A DNA stretch of 64,000 nucleotides from Nocardia puris (GTDB lineage Bacteria > Actinomycetota > Actinomycetes > Mycobacteriales > Mycobacteriaceae), in contig NZ_QNRE01000002.1 of assembly GCF_003315035.1 (NCBI RefSeq), positions 496,001 to 560,000 of the forward strand, in the 5' to 3' direction. Position numbers and translations under genes: made by a program. This document shows, piece by piece, positions 48,344 through 57,490 of the stretch (positions are counted from its first letter, which is position 1; each line of letters starts with the position of its first letter). The notes under the pieces are model-generated. The model was not told where the DNA came from and did not search any database. It saw only the letters and a program-made list of their open reading frames with translations.

Positions 48344-48727
48344 ATGGCCATCACCACCACCGACTGGTTCATGATCAGCGACCTGACGCCCGAATCGGCC
48401 TATCGCGAACGCGGGCCCGGTGAGCGGGTGTGGCGGTTGAGCTGGTTACCCGGCCGCCTGCTCACCTGCGAGGAGGCCCTGGCGGGCATGGAGCTGGACG
48501 AGAAGCTCAGCGATCCCGGCCTGGTGCACGACCGGGTCGCGATGGCCGAGGCCGCGGTGCGCGCCGACCGGCTCGGCATCCTGGTCGAGCAGGCGATCGT
48601 GTGGCTGTACAAGCGGATGCTCGAGCGCGACGGGCGGGGTGTGGCGTCGCCGCAGCCGCGGACGGCGCTCGGGTGCGAGCACCATTCGCGGCGGTTGATC
48701 TGCGACGAACCGCACGTCTACGGGTGA
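48344..48727 (+). CDS. Small protein, paralogue 2 of a tandem pair
   Basis: 127 residues. The first 85 residues align with the preceding gene (TTDWFMISDLTPESAYRERG, VWRLSWLPGRLLTCEEALAGM, ILVEQAIVWLYKRML); a 35-residue tail with two Cys and two His is extra (GCEHHSRRLICDE). ACCCGGAGG lies before the ATG, 16 bases after the first gene. The duplication suggests two related adaptors or regulators. Confidence 0.75.
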   Translation: MAITTTDWFMISDLTPESAYRERGPGERVWRLSWLPGRLLTCEEALAGMELDEKLSDPGLVHDRVAMAEAAVRADRLGILVEQAIVWLYKRMLERDGRGVASPQPRTALGCEHHSRRLICDEPHVYG

Positions 48728-48765
48728 GTCGATCCGGGCGCACCAGCCCTGCGCCCCAAGGGATT

Positions 48766-49839
48766 TCAGGTCCTGGCGACGTTCTCCGCACCGACCGCCT
48801 CGGCGATCGAGGTGTAGCCGTGCTCGCGCAGCAGCCGGGCCAGGCCGCGGTGGATCTTGCCGGTCCAGAACGGGCCGCCGTAGATGAAGCCGGTGTAGCC
48901 CTGCAGGAGGGTGGCGCCGGCGAGGATGCGTTCGAAGGCCTGTTCGGGGGTTTCGATCCCGCCGACGGAGATCAGCACCAGGCGGTCGCCGACGCGCCGG
49001 TAGAGGCGGCGCAGCACCTCGAGGGAGCGGGCGGCGACCGGGGGACCGGACAGTCCGCCCGCGCCCATGGCGGCCACCTCGGCGGCGTCGGTGCGCAGAC
49101 CGTCGCGGCGGATGGTGGTGTTGGTGGCGACGATGCCCGCCAGGCCCAGTTCCACGGCGAGGTCGGCGACGGCGTCGATGTCGTCGTCGGACAGGTCGGG
49201 GGCGATCTTCACCAGCACCGGCACCTCGACGGTGTCGAGCACGGCACGCAGCAGGGGGCGCAGCGATTCGACGGCCTGCAGGTCGCGCAGGCCGGGGGTG
49301 TTGGGGGAGCTGACGTTGACCACGACGAAATCGGCGAGCGGCCCGAGCAGGGCGGCGCTGGTGGCGTAGTCGGAGGCGGCGTCGGCCGGTTCCACGACCT
49401 TGGTCTTGCCGATATTGGCGCCGATCGGCACGGTGGAGCGCCGGGCGCGCAGTTGGGCGGCGGCGGCCGCGGCGCCGTGGTTGTTGAAGCCCATGCGGTT
49501 GATGAGCGCGCGGTCGGCGGGCAGCCGGAACAGGCGCGGGGCCGGGTTGCCGGGCTGGGCCTGGGCGGTGACGGTGCCGATCTCGGCGAATCCGAACCCG
49601 AACGGTCCCCACACGTCGGCGCCGTCGGCGTTCTTGTCGAATCCGGCGGCCAGCCCGAGCGGGGCCGGGAACTCCACGCCGAAGGCGGTGTTGCGCAGGA
49701 TCGGGTCCTCGGCGGCCAGCTTGTTCAGCGCCCACCGGGCGGGGGCGAAGCGGGCGGCCAGGCGCATGGCGGTGAAGGCCCAGTGGTGGATTCGTTCCGG
49801 CGGCACCAGGAACATCAGGCGCAGCAGCAGTGCGTACAT
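48766..49839 (-). CDS. pyrD: Dihydroorotate dehydrogenase (quinone)
   Basis: 357 residues, class 2. Residues 1-20 form the membrane-associating N-terminal helix ([19 protein letters not shown]). FMN and substrate motifs: [32 protein letters not shown], the catalytic Ser in [38 protein letters not shown]. Oxidises dihydroorotate to orotate with quinone. GTG 49851, overlapping the DUF5703 stop, is an alternative start. Confidence 0.95.
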   Translation of the reverse strand: MYALLLRLMFLVPPERIHHWAFTAMRLAARFAPARWALNKLAAEDPILRNTAFGVEFPAPLGLAAGFDKNADGADVWGPFGFGFAEIGTVTAQAQPGNPAPRLFRLPADRALINRMGFNNHGAAAAAAQLRARRSTVPIGANIGKTKVVEPADAASDYATSAALLGPLADFVVVNVSSPNTPGLRDLQAVESLRPLLRAVLDTVEVPVLVKIAPDLSDDDIDAVADLAVELGLAGIVATNTTIRRDGLRTDAAEVAAMGAGGLSGPPVAARSLEVLRRLYRRVGDRLVLISVGGIETPEQAFERILAGATLLQGYTGFIYGGPFWTGKIHRGLARLLREHGYTSIAEAVGAENVART

Positions 49840-49847
49840 CGGTCGCG

Positions 49848-50096
49848 TCACATCCCCGGTTCGGGCTGGGGTAGTAGGGCGTGCTTGCGGCGGCGCAGCA
49901 GGACTTTGCGGCTGCCGTCGGTGTAGGCGCGCACGCGCGACAGTTCCCACCCGCCGAATTCGGCCTGGATGGCCAGGCGCATGGACGCGGTCACGCGGGT
50001 GACGTCCTTGGGCAGCCGCAGCGGTATGTACTCGTAGTCGTCACCGCTGGTCTCCCAGCCGGCCGGTAACGCCGCGCGGGAACTCTTCTGCGCCAT
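49848..50096 (-). CDS. DUF5703-family small protein
   Basis: 82 residues: [50 protein letters not shown]. It is a conserved actinobacterial protein of unknown function that sits next to pyrD. Start overlaps the lipoprotein stop by one base and its own stop overlaps the possible pyrD GTG, so the three genes are coupled. Confidence 0.9.
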   Translation of the reverse strand: MAQKSSRAALPAGWETSGDDYEYIPLRLPKDVTRVTASMRLAIQAEFGGWELSRVRAYTDGSRKVLLRRRKHALLPQPEPGM

Positions 50097-51112
50097 CACT
50101 GCCCTCTCTTCAGCTGGTCCGCGGGAATCCGCTGCACACCGTCCCCGGTCGCGGATCCCACGAACAGGTCCCCGGTGCGCTCGTCGACGGTCACCGCATC
50201 GGGCTGCCGGACGGTGGGATGGCGTCCCACTTCCTCCGGTATACCCGCCGACAGATCGAATCCGACCACCTCGTTGCTCTGCGTGCACGTGACCCACACG
50301 GTCTCGGACCGCGGGTCGTAGGCCAGTGCGTAAGGCGACGATCCTACCGGGAAACGCTGGCGCAGGACGAGCGGTCCGGTCGTGTAGACGAGCAGTTCGC
50401 CGCCCGCGGTGTCGGTGACGAGCACGCGGCCGAAGTGATCGGAGATCATGTTCGTGGCGCCGTCGCCCGCGCGCAGGGCCAGGCCGAGGGAGTCCTTGGC
50501 GGGGTCGATCTCGGTGATCGAGGTCTGGCGGCGGTCCAGCACGGCGATTCGGTCGGCGGTGAGCGCGACCACGTCGGCGGAGACGAGACCGCCTACGGTG
50601 TCGAGGGTTTCGCCGGTGGCCGAGACGAGGCGGACCTTGCCGTCGGCGGTGCCGAGGACGTAGCTGCCGTCGTCGCGGCGGCGCACGGTGCGGACGTCGC
50701 CGTCGGCGGGGATCTCGGTGGCTTCGGCGCGGGCGACGTCGACGCGGACGATGCGTTGCGGTGTGGCGACGAGGATTTCGCCGGGCGCGCCCTGGGCCAG
50801 GCTCGCGCCGGGGCCGGGCAGGGTGACGGTGCGGGCGTCGGCGGGTGCGGCCGGATCGATGAGCGTGAGCGTGGTGTCGGTGAGGGCGGCGAGTCGTCCC
50901 GTTTCGGATTCGGCGAGCAGCGCGCGCACCGGAACGGCGACGCCCAGCACCTCGCCCGCGGGGGCGGCGGCCGGTGCGGGCGCGACGGCCGCGACGGCGG
51001 GTTCGCGGGTCGCGACGTTCGGGACGTCGTCGTCGGCACCGCATCCGGACAGCAGCGCCGCGACGGTCACACCCACCAGCGCCGAGATCACCGAGCCCCG
51101 AGGGCGCACCAC
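50096..51112 (-). CDS. Lipoprotein with YncE/NHL-type beta-propeller (LppL position)
   Basis: 338 residues. Signal peptide with lipobox LLSGC (about residue 22-26), a Pro/Ala spacer, then repeated blades such as GRLAALTDTTLTLIDP, GEILVATPQRIVRVDV, DDGSYVLGTADGKVRLV and SSPYALAYDPRSETVWVTC. Probably an extracytoplasmic binding protein. Mycobacteria also have a lipoprotein (LppL) beside pyrD. GTG 51112 or 51109, with AAGGAG in front, is preferred over an earlier TTG. Confidence 0.85.
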   Translation of the reverse strand: MVRPRGSVISALVGVTVAALLSGCGADDDVPNVATREPAVAAVAPAPAAAPAGEVLGVAVPVRALLAESETGRLAALTDTTLTLIDPAAPADARTVTLPGPGASLAQGAPGEILVATPQRIVRVDVARAEATEIPADGDVRTVRRRDDGSYVLGTADGKVRLVSATGETLDTVGGLVSADVVALTADRIAVLDRRQTSITEIDPAKDSLGLALRAGDGATNMISDHFGRVLVTDTAGGELLVYTTGPLVLRQRFPVGSSPYALAYDPRSETVWVTCTQSNEVVGFDLSAGIPEEVGRHPTVRQPDAVTVDERTGDLFVGSATGDGVQRIPADQLKRGQ

Positions 51113-51258
51113 CGAACTCCTTCTCTGACGGGTCAACGCGACCCCACCATCTGACCATGACCGTCCCTCGCCCCGGCCGACCGGGGTGGCGGCGACGCCG
51201 GAACGTCACCGTTGGGGGTTACGGTGTACAGGAAGACGTCCAACGCAGGGAGTTCCGG

Positions 51259-51615
51259 TTGAAAGCCGACCATCCATCGGGGTTTGCCATCGACGACATC
51301 ACCGTTGGTCCGTTCGCTCACGGATTCGGCACCACCGCCGACGGCAGGCCGTACGCGTTCCGCACCGTCCGCTCCACCCTGACGCTGGAGATCTACCGCG
51401 CCGACCTGGACACCGACGTGCCGGGCCCCGAGGACGTGGTCGCGGTGGCGGAGGTGCGCGTCACCGATGTGGATCTCGACGACGAGCGCAGCGTGGTGGC
51501 GCTGGTGCGCGACATGATCCCCGACGCGGTGCCGGTGGAATCGGCGGCCGACCGGGATGTCACGACGGTGCGGGCGCTGCTGGGGCGGATCAGTTCCGCG
51601 CTGGACGGCATGTAG
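51259..51615 (+). CDS. Conserved hypothetical protein (Rv2137c position)
   Basis: 118 residues from TTG 51259, which has AGGGAG six bases upstream; an ATG at 51157 in frame would add 34 Arg/Gly-rich residues. Contains FAIDDITVGPFAHGFGTTAD, then FRTVRSTLTLEIYRADL and DDERSVVALVRDMIPDAVPV. No domain recognised. Its place between the pyrD group and later uppP-type genes recalls Rv2137c of M. tuberculosis, a positional guess. Confidence 0.65.
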   Translation: MKADHPSGFAIDDITVGPFAHGFGTTADGRPYAFRTVRSTLTLEIYRADLDTDVPGPEDVVAVAEVRVTDVDLDDERSVVALVRDMIPDAVPVESAADRDVTTVRALLGRISSALDGM

Positions 51616-51632
51616 GTGGTATGTAGGTAGTG

Positions 51633-52169
51633 ATGCATTCCACACGAATTTCGCGAATCGCGCTCGGCGCCGCGACCTGCCTGGCCGTCGTCGCGGTGGC
51701 CGCGTGTAGTTCGGGCCCCGACGACGCCGAGGTCGAGGCGGCCCGTTCCAAGGCGCTGGCTGAGCTGTCGTCCTCGGCGGCGGCCACGTCGAGCGAGATC
51801 GTGAATCGCCCGCTGCCCACCGCCGCCGAACTGGACGCGCAGATCAAGCGGGCGCTGGACCCGGCGCTGCCCGACAGCGAGCGCACCGCGCTCATCGAGG
51901 ACGGCGAGGCGTTCAAAGACGCCATCCCCGACATGTACCGGGCGTTGCAGGACAATCCGCGCGCCGTCTACGGCGTGACCGATCCGGTGTTCGACAACCG
52001 CGACGGCACGCTCACCGCGACCATGCGGCTGGACAAGGACGGTTCGGGCACCGCGGTGCGCACCACGGTGGTGCACTTCATCTACCTGGACGGCCGCTGG
52101 AAGATCTCGCGCACCGATCTGTGCGGCATCCTGCGCTCGGCCGACTACCGCACCCCCGCGTGCGGGTGA
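51633..52169 (+). CDS. MTB12-like lipoprotein
   Basis: 178 residues. Signal peptide with lipobox AVAAC at about residue 25, then helical LAELSSSAAATSSEI and the MTB12/CFP-2-type domain (PTAAELDAQIKRALDPALPD, ending in DGRWKISRTDLCGIL). Such low-molecular-weight antigens are exported. It is followed after ten bases by an MMPL transporter on the same strand, so it may assist that transporter. Confidence 0.85.
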   Translation: MHSTRISRIALGAATCLAVVAVAACSSGPDDAEVEAARSKALAELSSSAAATSSEIVNRPLPTAAELDAQIKRALDPALPDSERTALIEDGEAFKDAIPDMYRALQDNPRAVYGVTDPVFDNRDGTLTATMRLDKDGSGTAVRTTVVHFIYLDGRWKISRTDLCGILRSADYRTPACG

Positions 52170-52178
52170 TCGCGGTCG

Positions 52179-54275
52179 ATGCTGCATTCCGGTTCCCTGC
52201 GGTGGGGACGGTTCGTCTACCGGCACCGCTATCTCGTGCTCGGCGTGTTCGTGTTCGCCGTGCTGCTGTCGGGCTGGTACGGCCGCGATCTGATGGACCG
52301 GCTCTCCCAGGAGGGCTGGTTCCACGAGACCAGTGAGTCGGTGGTGGCGTCCGAACTGGCCGACGCCACCTTCGGGCGCGACACCGACAGCGACCTGATC
52401 CTGCTCTACACCGCCCCCGACGGGCACACCGTGGACGATCCGCAGGTGCGGGACGCGGTCACCGGGCAGCTCGCCGACCTGCTGGAACGCTATCCGGATC
52501 GCATTCTCAAGATCGACAGCTACTGGGACAGCCCGTTCACCGCGAACGCGGCCGACGCCGAGAAGAAGCACGCCTTCGCCAGCGTCGGCCTGCAGGGCGA
52601 CGGCGGCACGGTGACCGTCGAGAACTACCTCGCGATCAAGGACGCGCTGGGCGCGGGTGCCGAGGGCGGGGGTCCGGGCGGCACGACGGTCCAGCTGGCC
52701 GGGTTGCAGCCGATCGTCGAGGGCATCAACACCGGCATGCAGGACGACATCCACCGGGCGGAGCTGATCGCGCTGCCGATCGTGGCGGTGCTGCTGTATT
52801 TCGTGTTCGGCGGGGTGATCGGCGCGTTGCTGCCGGTGCTGATCGGCGGGATGACGATCCTCGGCACCCAGGGCATGTTGCGCGAGCTCACCGACCACAT
52901 CGAGGTGAACGTCTTCGCCAACGCGGTGATGACGCTGGTCTCACTGGGTTTGGCGATCGACTACGGCCTGTTCACGGTGACCCGGTTCCGGGAGGAGCTG
53001 GCCGCGGGCCGCGACGTGGAGGACGCGGTGGCGCGCACAGTGGCCACGGCGGGCCGCACCGTGTTGTTCTCCGCGACGATCATCGCGGTGAGCCTCGGCG
53101 CGCTGTTCATCTTCCCGAACGGCGTGCTGCGCTCGGTGCCCTACGGCGGGATCAGTTCGGTGATGCTGGCGGCGTTGCTGTCGGTGACGGCGCTGCCCGC
53201 CGCGCTGGCGATCGTGGGGCGGCGGATCGACTTCTTGGGCTGGAAGCGCTTCTCCCGCACCAAGACCGAGGAACAGATCGACGCGGGCTTCTTCTCCCGG
53301 CTGGCGCTGTTCGCGATGCGGCGGCCGCTGCTGGTGGCGGTGCCGATCGTGCTGGCGCTGCTGGCGCTGGCGATTCCCATGCGCCACATCGAGTTCGGCG
53401 GGATCAGCGAGAAGTATCTGGCGAGCGACAGTCCGGCGCGGGTGGCGCAGGAGGATTTCGACGCGCTGTTCCCGAGTTTCCGTACCGAGCCGTTGAAACT
53501 TGTTGTGGTGGGCGCGGATTCGCAGCAGCTCGGCGACATCCGGCACGAGGCGAACCAGGTGCCGGGGCTCACCGGGCGATTCGAGCCCGCGTCGGCGACC
53601 AAGGACGGCGTGAACGTGCTCAGCGCCGGGCTGGTCGACAAACGCGACGCCGACGACGTGATCGCCGCGCTGCGCGCCATTCCGGAACCGCCGGGGGTGC
53701 GGGTGATGGTGGCGGGGGTGCCGGCGCTCGAGCGCGACAGCATCAACGGGCTGCTCGCGGGATTGCCGCTGCTGCTGGCGATTCTGATCGGCACGGCGCT
53801 GATTGTGATGATCGTGGCGTTCCGGTCGGTGGTGCTGGCGGTGAAGGCCGTGGTGATGAGCGCGCTGAGCCTGTTGTCGACGCTGGGCATCCTGACCTGG
53901 ATCTTCGTGCAGGGGCACGGGTCGGAGATCTTCCAATTCACGCCCGGCCCTTTGATGTTCGCGGTGCTGGCGCTGATCGTGACCGTGGTGTTCGGGCTCT
54001 CCACCGACTACGAGGTGTTCCTGCTCTCCCGGGTGGCGGAGGCGCGCGCGGCGGGGGCGGACGCGCCGGAGGCGATCCGGTACGGCATCGCCCACACCGG
54101 CGGCGTCATCACCTCGGCCGCGGCGATCCTGATCGTGGTGACGGGCGCGTTCGGGTTCTCGGATCTGGTGCTGATGAAATACATCGCCTACGGCATGATC
54201 GCGGCGCTGATCATCGACGCGACGGTCATCCGGATGCTGCTCACGCCCGCGGTGCTGAAGCTCGTGTGGAGGTGA
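52179..54275 (+). CDS. MMPL-family (RND) membrane transporter
   Basis: 698 residues, about 12 transmembrane helices in two halves. The paired Asp-Tyr motifs of MmpL proteins are seen: LGLAIDYGLFTVTRFREEL in the first half and FGLSTDYEVFLLSRVAEAR in the second. First helix RYLVLGVFVFAVLL, then a large extracytoplasmic domain. It exports lipids or similar molecules using the proton gradient. Substrate unknown; the lipoprotein before it is a likely partner. Confidence 0.93.
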   Translation: MLHSGSLRWGRFVYRHRYLVLGVFVFAVLLSGWYGRDLMDRLSQEGWFHETSESVVASELADATFGRDTDSDLILLYTAPDGHTVDDPQVRDAVTGQLADLLERYPDRILKIDSYWDSPFTANAADAEKKHAFASVGLQGDGGTVTVENYLAIKDALGAGAEGGGPGGTTVQLAGLQPIVEGINTGMQDDIHRAELIALPIVAVLLYFVFGGVIGALLPVLIGGMTILGTQGMLRELTDHIEVNVFANAVMTLVSLGLAIDYGLFTVTRFREELAAGRDVEDAVARTVATAGRTVLFSATIIAVSLGALFIFPNGVLRSVPYGGISSVMLAALLSVTALPAALAIVGRRIDFLGWKRFSRTKTEEQIDAGFFSRLALFAMRRPLLVAVPIVLALLALAIPMRHIEFGGISEKYLASDSPARVAQEDFDALFPSFRTEPLKLVVVGADSQQLGDIRHEANQVPGLTGRFEPASATKDGVNVLSAGLVDKRDADDVIAALRAIPEPPGVRVMVAGVPALERDSINGLLAGLPLLLAILIGTALIVMIVAFRSVVLAVKAVVMSALSLLSTLGILTWIFVQGHGSEIFQFTPGPLMFAVLALIVTVVFGLSTDYEVFLLSRVAEARAAGADAPEAIRYGIAHTGGVITSAAAILIVVTGAFGFSDLVLMKYIAYGMIAALIIDATVIRMLLTPAVLKLVWR

Positions 54276-54279
54276 GGGC

Positions 54280-54654
54280 GTGCGGCGCGCGGTGACCGGG
54301 GCGAACCTGGGATTGATGTTCCTGCTGGAGCTCGGCGTGGTGATCGGCGCGGGGTATTGGGGTTTCACGCTGTCGGCGGGCTGGCCGGTGCGGATCGCGG
54401 CCGGGGTGCTCACGCCCCTGCTGTTCGTGCTGATGTGGGCGTTGTTCGGCGCGGCCGCCGACGCCCGTTTCCGGTTGGCGGGGTGGTGGCGCGTCGCGCT
54501 CGAGGTGATCTGGTTCGGCGGCGGGGCGCTGCTGTGGGCCGAGGCGGTGTCGCCGGCGGCGGGGGTGGTGTTCTTCGCGCTGTGGGTGGTGAACGCTCTG
54601 GTGCGGGTGTTGTGGCAGGGCGGGTTGCTGGTCGACGTGGCGGGGCGCGCCTGA
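54280..54654 (+). CDS. YrdB-family (DUF2568) membrane protein
   Basis: 124 residues with four hydrophobic segments and FLLELGVVIGAGYWGF, LFGAAADARFRLAGWWR, which match the YrdB/DUF2568 family. Function unknown. GTG at 54280 lies four bases after the transporter stop, so it is probably the third gene of that operon. Confidence 0.85.
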   Translation: MRRAVTGANLGLMFLLELGVVIGAGYWGFTLSAGWPVRIAAGVLTPLLFVLMWALFGAAADARFRLAGWWRVALEVIWFGGGALLWAEAVSPAAGVVFFALWVVNALVRVLWQGGLLVDVAGRA

Positions 54655-54725
54655 CCGTGCCGTCGGGCATGATCGAGACGCCGGTCTCGTTGCGCGATCG
54701 GCTCGTTCCGAGAGGAGAGGTCGTG

Positions 54726-55379
54726 ATGCTCACCGCCTCAGCGTTTCTGGCCGAGTTGGCGCCGGTGGTCGCTGGCCACGAGGACCGGCTGCCGATGGGG
54801 AAGATCTTCGCGCTCGCCAAGACGTACACGGCGATGCCGGTGGACCAGGTCGCGCTGCTGCTGGACGAGGACGCCCACGCGGCGCGCGTGGGCGCGGTCA
54901 GCATCATGGACTTCCGGGCGCGGCAGCGCGGCACCTCCGAGGACGAGCGCCGGGCGCTGTTCGAGCTGTACCTCGACCGGCACGACCGGATCGACACCTG
55001 GGACCTGGTCGACCGCGCCGCGCCGCACGTGGTCGGGCGCTACCTCGCGGACCGTCCGCGCACCCTGCTCTACGAGCTCGCCGCCTCACCGGACCCGTGG
55101 CGCCGCCGCACCGCCATCACCGCCACCTGGTACTTCATCAAGTCCGGTGACGTGTCGGACACGTTCGCCCTGGCCGACCTGCTCGCCGACGATCCCGACG
55201 AGTACGTGCAGAAAGCGGTCGGCGGCTGGGTGCGCGAGGCGGGCAAACACGACCTCGACGGCCTGCGCGCCTTCCTCGACCGCCACGCCGCCACCATGCC
55301 ACGCACAGCCCTGCGCTACGCCGTCGAGCACCTCGACCCCGACGAGCGCACGCACTACCTCGAGGCACGCCAGCGCTGA
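54726..55379 (+). CDS. AlkD-like DNA alkylation repair (HEAT-repeat) protein
   Basis: 217 residues, all-helical. Segments GVSIMDFRARQ-type (AVSIMDFRARQRG), DTWDLVDRAAPHVVGRYL, DPWRRRTAITATWYFIKSGD and EYVQKAVGGWVREAGK fit the AlkD/AlkC HEAT-like DNA glycosylase family that removes alkylated bases. AGGAGAGG lies before the ATG. It starts 72 bp after the DUF2568 gene. The 159 bp behind it encode a short DUF-like fragment at most. Confidence 0.9.
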   Translation: MLTASAFLAELAPVVAGHEDRLPMGKIFALAKTYTAMPVDQVALLLDEDAHAARVGAVSIMDFRARQRGTSEDERRALFELYLDRHDRIDTWDLVDRAAPHVVGRYLADRPRTLLYELAASPDPWRRRTAITATWYFIKSGDVSDTFALADLLADDPDEYVQKAVGGWVREAGKHDLDGLRAFLDRHAATMPRTALRYAVEHLDPDERTHYLEARQR

Positions 55380-55538
55380 CCCTTTGTATGAGGCGACTGA
55401 TGATCGACGGGGCTGTAAGGCGATCACCGTGCCGGAGGAGTTGCCGACCGAGGAACAGCGGGCGGAGTTCGCGGCCTTCCCGGACCTTGCGGAAGCGGCG
55501 TTGAAGTAAGACCGGAAGTCCCTGCACCCCAACGGTTT

Positions 55539-56399
55539 TCAGCGGCGGACCGGCAGCACCAATTGCGCGCCCGTCACCGGGTGGTCGAGGACTTCGACCG
55601 GATGCTGGTAGACGCGGGTGAGCAAGTCGGTGGTGAGCACCTTGCGAGGTGAGCCGTCGGCGGCGAGGCGGCCTTCGTCGAGGACGGCGACGCGGTCGGC
55701 GTAGGCGGCGGCCAAGCCGAGGTCGTGCAGGACCACGACGACCGCCGCGCCGGCGGTGGCGCGCTCGGCGGCCAGGCGCAGCACCGATTCCTGGTGGCCG
55801 AGGTCGAGGGCGGCGGTGGGTTCGTCGAGCAGCAGGGTGGCGGTGTCCTGGGCCAGGACGCGGGCCAGGGCGACGCGGGCACGTTCACCGCCGGAGAGGG
55901 TGGGGAAGGAGCGGGCGGCCAGGTGGGTGACGTCGGCGAGCGCCATGGCTTTCCCGACGAGTTCGTCGTCGCGGTCGCCGCGCTCGGTCCGCGCCCAGGG
56001 CGCGCGCCCCATGGCGACGACTTCGCGGGCGGTGAACGGGAATCCGACGGTGTGGCTCTGCGGGAGCACGGCCCGCCTGCGCGCCATGTCGAGGGTGCTC
56101 CAGTGCGCGAGGTCGCGTCCGTCGAGTTCCACCACCCCCTCGCTGAGCGGGACCTCCCCGGCGAGGGCGGCCAGCAGCGTGGACTTGCCCGCGCCGTTGG
56201 GCCCGACCAGCGCGACGACTTCACCGGCTGCCACATGGAAGTCGATGCCGTCCAGCACCTTCCGCGCCCCGGACCGCACCACGCTCACACTCCGCGCACG
56301 CAACGTCTCGGTGCCGCGTTCGGGCCGCACCGGCAGCTCGTGCGCGCGCCCGAGCATCGACTCCAACCCCTGCCGCAACCCGCTCACACCGTCTTTCAT
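55539..56399 (-). CDS. hmuV: Haem/iron ABC transporter ATP-binding protein
   Basis: 286 residues. Walker A GPNGAGKSTLL, signature LSGGERARVALARVLAQ, Walker B LLLDEPTAALDL, H-loop VVVLHDLG. HmuV-type length, with a short N-terminal extension. Last gene of hmuTUV; the start overlaps the permease stop (ATGA). It powers haem or ferric-siderophore import. Confidence 0.92.
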   Translation of the reverse strand: MKDGVSGLRQGLESMLGRAHELPVRPERGTETLRARSVSVVRSGARKVLDGIDFHVAAGEVVALVGPNGAGKSTLLAALAGEVPLSEGVVELDGRDLAHWSTLDMARRRAVLPQSHTVGFPFTAREVVAMGRAPWARTERGDRDDELVGKAMALADVTHLAARSFPTLSGGERARVALARVLAQDTATLLLDEPTAALDLGHQESVLRLAAERATAGAAVVVVLHDLGLAAAYADRVAVLDEGRLAADGSPRKVLTTDLLTRVYQHPVEVLDHPVTGAQLVLPVRR

Positions 56400-57490
56400 C
56401 CCCACCCTCCCGCTCGGGCGCGCGTGCGGCGCAGCATCCAGAAGAAGAACGGCCCGCCGATGAGGGAGGTGAGCATGCCGAGGGGGAGGTCGGCGTTGTC
56501 GACGAGGGAGCGGGCGGCGACGTCGGCGGCGAGCAGCACGACCGCGCCCACGATGGCGCTGAGCGGGATGAGCACCCGGTGGCCGGGGCCGACGATCATG
56601 CGCACCAGGTGCGGGACGATGAGGCCGACGAACAGGATGATGCCGGTGAACGCGACCCCGGCGGTGGTGAGCACGGCCACGATGACGATGACGTTGCGCC
56701 GCAACCGTTCCACGTCGACGCCGAGGTGGCGGGCCGCCGATTCGCCCAGCGCCAGCAGGTCCAGCCGCGGCGAGACCAGCACGGCCGCCGCCACCCCGAG
56801 CGCGGCCAGCGAGGCGACCACGCCGACGGCGTCCCAGGTGGCGCCGTTGAGACTGCCCAGCTGCCAGAACACGATCTGGTCGCGCGCGGCGGGGGAGGCG
56901 ACGAACAGCAGGAACGCGATCAACCCACCCGCGAACGCGTTGATCGCGACACCCGTCAGCACCAGCGTCACCACCTCGGTGCGCCCGTTGGACCGCGCCA
57001 GCACATACACCAGTGCCGTGGTGATCAACCCGGCGACGAACGCGGCGGCCGCCACCGACCAGGCCGCGACGAACGCGCCACCGACCACGATCACCGTGCC
57101 CGCCCCGACGGCCGCCCCGGCCGACACCCCGATCACACCGGGTTCGGCGAGCGGGTTGGCGAACACTCCCTGCAACAATGCACCCGCTGTCGCGAGCGCG
57201 GCCCCGACCAGCATCGCCAGGATGACGCGCGGGAACCGCACCTCCCACAGCGTCACCTCCCCGGCGGGGTGGGCGGGCAGCGACCCCCAGTCGAGCCCGA
57301 TCTTGTGGAACACGCTGCCCGCGACCTCGGCGGGCGTGGTGGGCACTTGCCCGATCGCGGCGGAGGCCAGCGCGAGGATCACCAGCGCCCCGAGGGCGAC
57401 GACGAAGGTGAGCGAGACCCGGGAGCGGCTGCGCCCGCTCGGCACCGGGGTGACGACGACCGCGGGCGCGTCGGTGCGTGGCTCGGTCAT
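56396..57490 (-). CDS. hmuU: Haem/iron ABC transporter permease (FecCD family)
   Basis: 364 residues, about ten transmembrane helices, with the FecCD/BtuC features NPLAEPGVIGVSAGAAVGAG and a C-terminal RSLVDNADLPLGMLTSLIGGPFFFWML. Forms the channel for the substrate delivered by HmuT. Start ATG overlaps the stop of the binding-protein gene. Confidence 0.94.
   Translation of the reverse strand: MTEPRTDAPAVVVTPVPSGRSRSRVSLTFVVALGALVILALASAAIGQVPTTPAEVAGSVFHKIGLDWGSLPAHPAGEVTLWEVRFPRVILAMLVGAALATAGALLQGVFANPLAEPGVIGVSAGAAVGAGTVIVVGGAFVAAWSVAAAAFVAGLITTALVYVLARSNGRTEVVTLVLTGVAINAFAGGLIAFLLFVASPAARDQIVFWQLGSLNGATWDAVGVVASLAALGVAAAVLVSPRLDLLALGESAARHLGVDVERLRRNVIVIVAVLTTAGVAFTGIILFVGLIVPHLVRMIVGPGHRVLIPLSAIVGAVVLLAADVAARSLVDNADLPLGMLTSLIGGPFFFWMLRRTRARAGGWG

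Noticed and set aside
55380..55509. Short coding-like tail after the AlkD-like gene
   Set aside because: About 40 codons without start or ribosome site and no recognisable domain.
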